Assembly: GCA_943331345.2 (NCBI GenBank)
Contig: CALQLF020000027.1
Span: 1 to 34,701, forward strand
Length of the DNA stretch: 34,701 nucleotides
Source: Candidatus Planktophila lacus
GTDB lineage: Bacteria; Pseudomonadota; Gammaproteobacteria; Steroidobacterales; Steroidobacteraceae
Reading direction: 5' to 3'
The notes beneath the pieces were generated by a model, which searched no databases, was not told the DNA's origin, and saw only the letters and a program-made list of their open reading frames with translations. A program made the position numbers and the translations under genes. Shown one piece after another: positions 15,329 through 22,841 of the stretch; positions within the stretch are counted from its first letter, which is position 1; each line of letters starts with the position of its first letter.

Positions 15329-16825
15329 ATGCAGCATACGAACACCCCCGACGGGCGCACCACCGCCCCGGTTGCCGGCCGTCATGGCGGCCACGCCTTG
15401 GCCCGCATCGCCACCCTCGTGCTGGTCTGCCTCGCCACGCTCGCCGGTTGCGGCGGCGGTGGCGGCGGTGGCGGCAGCACGGGTGGCAACCTCACCACCA
15501 ACGACCCCTGTTCGATCACGGCCCGCAACCAATGGGTCATCGACACCATGAAGGAGTGGTACCTCTACCCGGACCTCTTGGTCACGTCGGTCAGTGCCAC
15601 CTCGAACAGTTCGCCGCAAGCCACCATCGACGCCATGACGGCTACCGCGCGGGCGCAGAACAAAGACCGGTACTTCTCGTATATCACCTCCATCGCGCAA
15701 GAAAACGCCTTCAACAGCTCCGGTGCCACGGCGGGCTTTGGCGTTCGCTTGTACACGGACACCGCGGCTTCGCGCCTTTACGTCACTGAAGCCTTCGAAG
15801 GCGCACCCGCCTTGGCGGCCGGTATCGACCGCGGCGACGAGATTGTGGCCATCGGCACCAGCGAAGCCACGCTCGCTACCGTGGCCAGCCTGCTGGCCAG
15901 TGGTGGTTCGCAAGCGGTCACCGATGCGCTCGGCCCCACGACGGCCGGCACTACGCGCACCTTGCGCGTAGCCGGTACTGCAGGCACGCGTACTCTTACG
16001 GTGACCAAGGCGGACTATTCGCTCACGCCCGTCTCAACCCGCTATGGCGCCCGCATTCTGGATGATGCCGGGCGCAAGGTGGGCTACGTGAACCTGCGTA
16101 CCTTCATCAGCTCTGCCGATGCCCAACTGCGCAGTGCCTTCGACAGTTTCCGTAATGCGGGCATCAATGAAGTCATCGTGGACTTCCGCTATAACGGCGG
16201 CGGCTTGGTAGCCACCGCGGACCTGCTCGGCGACCTGCTCGGTGGCAACCGTTCCAGCGGCCAGATTTTCGAGCAGATGACCTTCCGCCCGGAAAAATCC
16301 GCGAACAACAGCACGCATTACTTCACCGCGCAGCCGCAAGCCGTGGCGCCGATGAAACTCGCGTTCATCGCCACCGGCGGCACCGCCTCCGCCAGCGAAC
16401 TGGTGGTAAACGGCATGCTGCCGTACTTCACTACCAACCTCGCGCTGGTGGGTGCCAACACCTACGGCAAGCCGGTGGGCCAGGTGGCTATCGACCGCGC
16501 CACTTGCGATGACCGTCTGCGCGTCATCGCCTTTGCCTTGCGTAACGCCTCTGGCTCCGAAAACTACTTCAATGGCTTGGCCGGTACGGTGAACGTGAGC
16601 TGCCGCGCTGCCGACGACTATACCCACGCCATGGGCGACCTGCTGGAAACCAGCACGCGCCAAGCCTTGGATTTCCTCGCTGGACGGCCCTGCACGGCAA
16701 TTGCCGGAGGCAGTACACCGGGCTTGGCGAAACCTGGGGGCCTCGAGGCCCTACAAACCGAACCAGAACCTTTGCTGCCCGCGCAACCTTCACCCGCACA
16801 ACGCGAAGTGCCGGGCCTGTTTTAA
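15329..16825 (+). CDS. S41 family peptidase, predicted lipoprotein (CtpA/Tsp-like)
   Basis: A 498-residue protease. A hydrophobic segment ending in the lipobox LATLAGC (Cys41) followed by a run of glycines suggests a lipid anchor and a flexible linker. A PDZ-like region spans about residues 120-215 (GFGVRLYTDTA, APALAAGIDRGDEIVAI). The S41 catalytic core has VGYVNLRTF, VDFRYNGGG, the serine motif GGTASASELV (Ser354/Ser356) and Lys381 in NTYGKPVG, giving the Ser-Lys dyad of the family. Start taken as ATG 15329 because a purine-rich GAGGCAGGA lies 8-9 bases upstream; an ATG at 15320 overlaps that site. The C-terminus is a Pro/Glu-rich tail. Located between two exported hydrolases, it likely degrades proteins or peptides in the periplasm. 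Confidence 0.92.
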   Translation: MQHTNTPDGRTTAPVAGRHGGHALARIATLVLVCLATLAGCGGGGGGGGSTGGNLTTNDPCSITARNQWVIDTMKEWYLYPDLLVTSVSATSNSSPQATIDAMTATARAQNKDRYFSYITSIAQENAFNSSGATAGFGVRLYTDTAASRLYVTEAFEGAPALAAGIDRGDEIVAIGTSEATLATVASLLASGGSQAVTDALGPTTAGTTRTLRVAGTAGTRTLTVTKADYSLTPVSTRYGARILDDAGRKVGYVNLRTFISSADAQLRSAFDSFRNAGINEVIVDFRYNGGGLVATADLLGDLLGGNRSSGQIFEQMTFRPEKSANNSTHYFTAQPQAVAPMKLAFIATGGTASASELVVNGMLPYFTTNLALVGANTYGKPVGQVAIDRATCDDRLRVIAFALRNASGSENYFNGLAGTVNVSCRAADDYTHAMGDLLETSTRQALDFLAGRPCTAIAGGSTPGLAKPGGLEALQTEPEPLLPAQPSPAQREVPGLF

Positions 16826-16843
16826 CGCTTCCGGAGTTCCTGC

Positions 16844-18283
16844 ATGAAGCCTTATTCCCTCCTTGCTGCCCTCAGCGGCGGCCTGCTGGTTGCCTGCGCA
16901 GCCGCCCCGGTGGCCAAGCCACCAGCGCCAACGGCAGCGGTGGCTGCAGCCCCGGCAGTGGTTGCGCCCACCCCGCAGCCGCCGGCTTACGCGTCCACCT
17001 ACCGCCCCATGCCCGCGGTAAGCACTTTGCTGCGTGGCGCCACGGTGCTTACCGGTACCGGTGAACGGTTGGAAAATGCCGATGTGCTGCTCGTTGACGG
17101 CAAGGTAGCCGCGCTAGGCCAAGGCCTTGCCGCTCCTGCGGGCGCTGCGGTAGTGGATGCGAAGGGCCTGTGGGTGACGCCTGGCATCATCGATGCGCAC
17201 TCGCACCTCGGTGTTTACCCATCGCCAGGCATGCGCTCGCTCAGCGACGGCAATGAGGCCACTTCGCCGAACACCGCACAAGTGTGGGCAGAACACAGCG
17301 TGTGGCCGCAAGATCCGGGTTTCGGCGCAGCACTTGCGGGCGGCGTCACTTCGCTCATGATTCTGCCGGGCTCCGCGAACTTGTTTGGCGGCCGCACTGT
17401 GACCTTGAAGAACGTGGCCGGGCGCAGCGTGCAGGACATGAAGTTCCCCGGCGCACCTTACGGCCTGAAGATTGCCTGCGGCGAAAACCCGAAGCGCGTC
17501 TATGGTGAGGGCCGCAAGATGTTGCCTTCCACGCGCATGGGCAACATGGCCGGCTTTCGCAATGCCTTCATCGAGGCGCGCAAGTACCGCGACGACCTGG
17601 CGAAGTACGAGCGCGACCGCGCTACCAAGCCCGACGCACAGCCGCCCACTCGCAACCTGCAGAACGAAACGTTGGCTGGTGTGCTGAACGGCGAGATTAT
17701 CGTCCAGAACCACTGCTACCGCGCCGACGAGATGGTGCAGATGCTGGACCTGGCGAAGGAGTTCGGCTTCCGTATCGGCACCTTCCACCACGCGGTGGAG
17801 GCCTACAAGATTGCCGACGTGCTGGCTGCCAATGGCACTTGCTCCGCCATGTGGGCCGACTGGTGGGGCTTCAAGATGGAAAGCCTCGATGGCATTCGCG
17901 AGAACATCGCCATGGTCGACGCCGCGGGCGCTTGCGCCGTGGTGCATTCGGACAGCGACGTCGGTATTCAGCACCTGAACCAGGAAGCCAGCAAGGCCAT
18001 GGCTGCCGGTAGGCGCATGGGGCTGAACATCACTCCCGAACATGCCATCACTTGGCTTACGCGCAACCCGGCGCGTGCCATTGGCGTAGCGGACCGTACC
18101 GGCACGCTGGAGCCCGGCAAGATGGCAGACGTGACGGTCTGGAACGGCAACCCGTTCAGCGTCTATGCCCTCGCCGAGAAGGTCTACATTGACGGTGCAC
18201 TGGTCTACGACCGCCACGACCCTGCCAAACAACCCATCACCGATTTCGCGCTAGGGTTAACGCCCGCCGGAGGTGCCCGATGA
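16844..18283 (+). CDS. Amidohydrolase, metal-dependent, predicted lipoprotein
   Basis: A 479-residue amidohydrolase-superfamily protein (imidazolonepropionase/dipeptidase-like). A lipobox GGLLVAC puts the anchor at Cys18, followed by an Ala/Pro-rich linker to residue about 55. LLRGATVLTGTGERLENADVLLVDGKV is the usual composite beta-sandwich start. The metal motif is intact in GIIDAHSHLGVYP (His119, His121). HHAVEAY and HSDSDVG supply later His/Asp, and TRNPARAIGVADRTGTLEPGKMADVTVWNGNPF is the classic C-terminal end. It would hydrolyse amide or cyclic-amide bonds in the envelope. Its last four bases overlap the next amidohydrolase (ATGA), with which it probably forms a complex or functional pair. 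Confidence 0.92.
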   Translation: MKPYSLLAALSGGLLVACAAAPVAKPPAPTAAVAAAPAVVAPTPQPPAYASTYRPMPAVSTLLRGATVLTGTGERLENADVLLVDGKVAALGQGLAAPAGAAVVDAKGLWVTPGIIDAHSHLGVYPSPGMRSLSDGNEATSPNTAQVWAEHSVWPQDPGFGAALAGGVTSLMILPGSANLFGGRTVTLKNVAGRSVQDMKFPGAPYGLKIACGENPKRVYGEGRKMLPSTRMGNMAGFRNAFIEARKYRDDLAKYERDRATKPDAQPPTRNLQNETLAGVLNGEIIVQNHCYRADEMVQMLDLAKEFGFRIGTFHHAVEAYKIADVLAANGTCSAMWADWWGFKMESLDGIRENIAMVDAAGACAVVHSDSDVGIQHLNQEASKAMAAGRRMGLNITPEHAITWLTRNPARAIGVADRTGTLEPGKMADVTVWNGNPFSVYALAEKVYIDGALVYDRHDPAKQPITDFALGLTPAGGAR

Positions 18284-19590
18284 ACGCGCGCAGCCTTGTA
18301 CTGGTAGCCCTACTAGGCACCAGCCTCCTTTCCTCATTTGCAAGCGCAGAAACCATCGCGCTGCGTGGCGCCACGGTGTACACCGCAGGGCCCAGTGGAA
18401 CACTGCAAAACGCCACCGTCATCATGCAGGACGGCGTCATCGCAGCCGTCGGCAAAGACGTGCGCATCCCTGCGGGTGCGCGTGTGGTGGATGTCGCTGG
18501 GCAATTCATTACACCCGGTCTCATCGATGCTTACGGGAGGCTGGGTGTTACCGAAGTGGACGGCGAAGCCGCCACCGTGGACGAATCCGCCAAGGGCCTG
18601 CCGTACTCGGCAGCGTTCAGCGTGGCGGAAGCCATCGAGCCGCGTAGTCAGCGTATTCAGGTGAACCGGGCTGAAGGCATTACCTCCGGCTTGGTGGCAC
18701 CTGAAGCTTCGATGGACAGCAGCGGCCTCGGCCCGGTCATTGCCGGGCAAGCCAGCTTCCTACGCTTGAAGCCGGGCATGGCCATTGATGTACGCACGCC
18801 AGTGGGCTTCGTGTTCACTTACGGCGAAGGCGGTGCTGCACTTTCCGGTGGTGCTCGTAGCGCTGTCTTGTTGCGTCTGCGGGCGCTGCTGGACGATGCC
18901 CGCGACTATGCAGCGCACCGCGAAGCGTTCAACAACGGCGCGCGGCGCGAATACACCGCGACTCGGCAAGACTTGGAAGCGTTGCAACCATTGCTGGCCG
19001 GCAAGACGCCGCTGCTAGCCGAAGTGCACCGCGCCAGCGACATTCTCATGCTGTTGAAGGTGGCACACGAGCAGCACCTGAAGCTGGTCATCATCGGTGG
19101 TGCCGAAGCCTGGGAAGTGGCACCACAACTGGCAGCCGCCAAGGTACCGGTGGTGCTGGACGTGTTCGAGAACCTGCCCAGCAGCTTCGACATGCTGGGC
19201 GCCACGTTCGAAAACGCGGCGCGCCTGAACGCTGCCGGCGTCGAAATTGCCTTCGCCTATGCGGAACACTACAACCCGCGTAACGCGCGCCAGTTGGCCG
19301 GCAACGCAGTAGCCCACGGCTTGCCGTTCGACGCCGCGCTGGCCGCCATCACCCGCAACCCGGCGCGTATCTATGGCGTCGGCAACACGCTGGGCACGCT
19401 GGAAGTGGGGAAGACCGCGGACCTCGTGGTGTGGGATGGCGACCCGCTGGAAACCAGCACTCTGACCACGCAGGTGTATGTGGGCGGTGAACCAGTCCCC
19501 ACCACCTCTCGTCAGACGCTCCTGCGCGACCGCTACCGCACGCCGCGCGGCGCTGTGCCGCCGGCCTATGTTCACCCCACCGCGAAGTAG
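18280..19590 (+). CDS. Degenerate exported amidohydrolase (partner of the upstream one)
   Basis: A 436-residue amidohydrolase-fold protein with a signal peptide (SLVLVALLGTSLLSSFASA, cleavage near residue 23). It begins with LRGATVYTAGPSGTLQNATV and ends with TRNPARIYGVGNTLGTLEVGKTADLVVWDGDP, so both halves of the beta-sandwich are kept. The metal motif D-A-H-x-H is replaced by DAYGRLG (Tyr85, Arg87), and the expected later metal His positions are not evident (for example VIIGGAEAWEVAP). It is full length and in frame, so it is more likely a stable non-catalytic or altered partner than a decaying gene. It is translationally coupled to the intact amidohydrolase and overlaps the SDR gene by 23 bases. 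Confidence 0.88.
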   Translation: MNARSLVLVALLGTSLLSSFASAETIALRGATVYTAGPSGTLQNATVIMQDGVIAAVGKDVRIPAGARVVDVAGQFITPGLIDAYGRLGVTEVDGEAATVDESAKGLPYSAAFSVAEAIEPRSQRIQVNRAEGITSGLVAPEASMDSSGLGPVIAGQASFLRLKPGMAIDVRTPVGFVFTYGEGGAALSGGARSAVLLRLRALLDDARDYAAHREAFNNGARREYTATRQDLEALQPLLAGKTPLLAEVHRASDILMLLKVAHEQHLKLVIIGGAEAWEVAPQLAAAKVPVVLDVFENLPSSFDMLGATFENAARLNAAGVEIAFAYAEHYNPRNARQLAGNAVAHGLPFDAALAAITRNPARIYGVGNTLGTLEVGKTADLVVWDGDPLETSTLTTQVYVGGEPVPTTSRQTLLRDRYRTPRGAVPPAYVHPTAK

Positions 19591-20293
19591 CCCGACACTG
19601 CTGACGCTGCCGCAGGGCTATCGCGCGCTGGTCATCGGTGCCAGCGGCGCCATTGGCAGCGCCTTCGTGCGCGCTTTGCGCAGCGATAGTCGCTGCGCTG
19701 CTGTCGTGGAACTTTCGCGTAGTACCCACCCGGGTTTTACTTTGGAAGACGCGGCGTCCATCAGCGCGGCGGTAACAGCAGTTTCTGCCGCCGGCCCGTT
19801 CCATCTAGTCATCGACGCCACCGGTGCGCTGGTCATCGATGGCGCCGGGCCGGAGAAGCAATTGGCCGCCGTCCGTGCCGACACCCTCGCGCGACAGTTC
19901 GCGGTGAATGCCACCGGGCCCATGTTGCTGCTGCAGGCCTTGGTACCGCACCTCGCCACCGGCCGTGCCATCTACGCCAAACTTTCCGCGCGGGTTGGAA
20001 GCATTGCCGACAACCGCAAAGGGGGCTGGTACGCTTACCGTGCGGCGAAGGCGGCATTGAACATGCTGCTGCAGACTGCGGCCTTGGAACTGGCGATGCG
20101 CCGCCCGGAACTGGTGGTGGCCGCGCTACAACCGGGAACCGTGGCTTCCAAGCTTTCAGCGCCGTTTGTCAGCGCTGACCACGCCGTTACCGCCGACGAG
20201 GCTGCGCAGGCAATGCTGCAGGTGCTAGATGGCCTGCCAGCCCAGCGTGGCGCCTATTTTCGAGATTCGCGAGGAGAGAACATTCCGTGGTGA
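19568..20293 (+). CDS. Short-chain dehydrogenase/reductase (SDR)
   Basis: A 241-residue Rossmann protein with nucleotide-binding GASGAIGSAF (residues about 21-30), DATGALV, NATGPMLLLQALVPHL, and the catalytic YAYRAAKAALNML (Y-x-x-x-K). KLSARVGSI replaces the usual IxSxxG segment and still provides a Ser. Start chosen at 19568 (MFTPPRSS), inside the preceding gene by 23 bases; a frame reaching 19478 overlaps much more. It is close to the short CsgA/C-factor-like SDRs annotated as 'cell-cell signalling' proteins; the substrate cannot be told. A purine-rich GAGGAGAG near its 3' end serves the following receptor gene, which overlaps its stop. Confidence 0.88.
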   Translation: MFTPPRSSPTLLTLPQGYRALVIGASGAIGSAFVRALRSDSRCAAVVELSRSTHPGFTLEDAASISAAVTAVSAAGPFHLVIDATGALVIDGAGPEKQLAAVRADTLARQFAVNATGPMLLLQALVPHLATGRAIYAKLSARVGSIADNRKGGWYAYRAAKAALNMLLQTAALELAMRRPELVVAALQPGTVASKLSAPFVSADHAVTADEAAQAMLQVLDGLPAQRGAYFRDSRGENIPW

Positions 20294-22824
20294 CCCAATT
20301 GAAGATGAAGACGCTGCTAGCCGGTGCGCTCATGGTTTCCGGCACTGTAGGTGGCGTGGCGTTCGCTGCAGGCAGCGAAGCAGTGGCGACTGACACTGAA
20401 ATCACGGAAGTCGTCGTGCTGGGCAGCCGGCGTTCACAACGCACCGTGGCCGAAGCCGCTGTACCCGTAGATGTCATCTCAGCCAGCGAAGTGGGTCACC
20501 AAGGCGACCGCAACCTGCTCGACGTGCTCGCCAGCAGCGCGCCTTCGTTCAACGTTTCCCGCGAAGCCATCAACGACACAGCCACGATGGTGCGGCCCTT
20601 CAGCTTACGTGGCCTGCCCAGTGACAGCACGCTGGTGTTGGTCAACGGCAAGCGGCAGCACCGTGGTGCCGTCATTGGCGAGTTCGTTTCGGGTGTGCAA
20701 CGCGGCGCGCAAGGTGTAGACCTGTATGCGCTGCCAGGCATCGCTTTGGCGCAGGTAGAACTGCTGCGCGATGGTTCGTCCGCGCAGTACGGTTCCGATG
20801 CTATCGCCGGCGTCATCAACCTCGTGCTGGCAGACAACCCCACTGCTCGCAAAGTGGACCTGCAATGGGGCCGCTATTATCGCGGCGACGGCGCCATCGC
20901 CAACATCGGCGCACAACTCGGCTTCGCCCTCGGCGCTGAAGGCGGCCTGACACTAAGCGCCGAATGGCGCGATGCCCGCCCCACCAGCCGTGGCCTGCAA
21001 GACCCCGCTGCCGCTGCGTTGACGGCCGCGGGCTTGCCCGGCGTACCGAACCCCGCTGTGGTCTGGGGCAGCCCGCGTGGCAACGACGACTACAAGCTGG
21101 TAGCCAACGGCCATATGGCCGTGGGCAGCGCAGAAGCCTACCTATTCGGCAACTACGCCAGCCGCGCCGTGGACGGCAGCTTCTTCTATCGCAACCCCAT
21201 CCGGCGCACCGGCGTTTTCAGCAACGACGGCGGACAAACACTGCTGGTGGGCGACCTCACCCCGACTGATGGTGTGACATGCCCGGCAGTGCCTATTGTT
21301 GGGGGCAAGCCGGAAGCCGCGGCATTGGCCGCAGTGGCCAGCAACCCGGCCTGCTTTGTGTTCAACCAACGCTACCCCGGTGGCTTCACACCGCGCTTTG
21401 GCGGCACGGTAGAGGACTACTCCGCGGTAGCGGGCATCCGCGGCGAATTCGCCAATGGCTGGCGCTACGACTTAAGCGGCTCGGTAGGCCAGAACGGTAT
21501 CAAGCTTGGCATTAGCAACACCGTGAACGCCTCGATGGGCCCGGCGTCCCCCGCGGATTTCCAACTGGGCCAACAGGTACAGCGAGAAGAATTACTGAAC
21601 CTCGACTTGCACCACGACTTGGAAATTGGCTGGCAAGGCCCGCTGTCGGTGGCCTTCGGCTTGCAGCAGCACAACGAGTCGTTCCGCATTGTGGCCGGCG
21701 AACCGGCGTCTTACACCCGCGGGCCGCTGGCCTTGCAGGGCTTTTCGGCGGGCTCCAACGGCTTTCAGGGTTTCTCGCCAGACACTGCTGGCATTACGCG
21801 GCGCCGTAGTCACGGCGCCTATTTGGACCTGGAAGGCAACCCTACCGAAACCTTGCTGGTGGCTGCTGCCGTGCGCGGCGAGAAGTTCTCGGACTTCGGC
21901 CAGGCCTTCACAGCGAAAGGCTCCGGGCGTTTCGAGTTCACGTCCGGCTGGGCCGTGCGCGGCTCGTTAGGGACTGGCTTTCGCGCGCCTACCGTCGGGC
22001 AGACGGCGTTGCGCCGCACGTCCACGTCGTTCGCTGGCGGGCAACTGGTGGAGAACCTGGTGCTTCCTCCTACCAACCCGGTGGCCAGTCTGCTGGGCGG
22101 CAGCCCACTGCAGCCAGAACGTTCGCGTCATCTGGGCTTCGGGCTGGTGGGTGAAATAGGTGCGGCCACCCTGACGCTGGATGCCTTCCGCATTGCCATC
22201 CGCGACCGCCTGGCCTTCACCCAACGCCTCGTCAGCGATGACGAGCGTTCCAGACTGGTTCAGCTAGGCATCGCCGATGCTTCCACCATCAGTTCCGTGC
22301 AGTTCTTCTCCAACGAAGTGGACACCACCACACGCGGGCTCGACTTCGTACTGAACCTGCCCACGCAGAACCAACTCGGCAAGGGCTTGCTGACGCTGGC
22401 GCAGAACTTCACCAGTACGCGCGTCACCCGGCGCGGCAGCGCCCTCACGCCGTTGCTGGCACTGGAGATTGAACGCGCCGAACCGCGCCAACGCACTACG
22501 CTGACAGCCGTGCAGTCCATAGGGGACTTCAGCTTCACGCTGCGCGCCAATCACTACGGGCGTTATACGGAACTACTGTTCACCGATGAAACCCTGCTGT
22601 TCGAATCGCCAGGCTCCATGGTAGTGGATGCCGAAGTGAGCTATGCGGCACCCAAGGGTGTGAACGTTGTGCTGGGTGCGAAGAATCTGTTCAACCGCTA
22701 TCCGGCCGAGAATCCTTTCGGACGGCAGCCCGGTTTTCTCGGCGCCATCTATCCGCTCACTTCGCCGTATGGCTACAACGGCGGCTTCGCGTATCTGCGG
22801 CTGGAGTGGTCACCCCGCCGTTAA
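20287..22824 (+). CDS. TonB-dependent receptor (complete)
   Basis: An 845-residue outer-membrane receptor with GTG start at 20287 (a second GTG follows directly), supported by the strong site GAGGAGAG 8-13 bases upstream. A signal peptide (LKMKTLLAGALMVSGTVGGVAFAAG) is followed by a plug: EVVVLGSRRSQRTVAEAAVPVDVI (TonB-box-like EVVV), LLDVLASSAPSFNVS, FSLRGLPSDSTLVLVNGKR, VELLRDGSSAQYGSDAIAGVIN. The 22-strand-type barrel fills the rest, with NLFNRYPAENPFG near the end. It finishes in YLRLEWSPRR, two Arg past the usual aromatic terminus. It overlaps the SDR gene, so uptake seems linked to the peptidase/amidohydrolase genes upstream, pointing to a peptide or peptide-like ligand. It converges with the signalling operon, 17 bases apart, with no clear terminator. 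Confidence 0.95.
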   Translation: MVTQLKMKTLLAGALMVSGTVGGVAFAAGSEAVATDTEITEVVVLGSRRSQRTVAEAAVPVDVISASEVGHQGDRNLLDVLASSAPSFNVSREAINDTATMVRPFSLRGLPSDSTLVLVNGKRQHRGAVIGEFVSGVQRGAQGVDLYALPGIALAQVELLRDGSSAQYGSDAIAGVINLVLADNPTARKVDLQWGRYYRGDGAIANIGAQLGFALGAEGGLTLSAEWRDARPTSRGLQDPAAAALTAAGLPGVPNPAVVWGSPRGNDDYKLVANGHMAVGSAEAYLFGNYASRAVDGSFFYRNPIRRTGVFSNDGGQTLLVGDLTPTDGVTCPAVPIVGGKPEAAALAAVASNPACFVFNQRYPGGFTPRFGGTVEDYSAVAGIRGEFANGWRYDLSGSVGQNGIKLGISNTVNASMGPASPADFQLGQQVQREELLNLDLHHDLEIGWQGPLSVAFGLQQHNESFRIVAGEPASYTRGPLALQGFSAGSNGFQGFSPDTAGITRRRSHGAYLDLEGNPTETLLVAAAVRGEKFSDFGQAFTAKGSGRFEFTSGWAVRGSLGTGFRAPTVGQTALRRTSTSFAGGQLVENLVLPPTNPVASLLGGSPLQPERSRHLGFGLVGEIGAATLTLDAFRIAIRDRLAFTQRLVSDDERSRLVQLGIADASTISSVQFFSNEVDTTTRGLDFVLNLPTQNQLGKGLLTLAQNFTSTRVTRRGSALTPLLALEIERAEPRQRTTLTAVQSIGDFSFTLRANHYGRYTELLFTDETLLFESPGSMVVDAEVSYAAPKGVNVVLGAKNLFNRYPAENPFGRQPGFLGAIYPLTSPYGYNGGFAYLRLEWSPRR

Positions 22825-22841
22825 AGTCAAAGCAGGCAAAG

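Noticed and set aside
17114-18232. Minus-strand open frame of about 370 codons
   Set aside because: It is the antisense shadow of the lipoprotein amidohydrolase, with no family motif or plausible start site.
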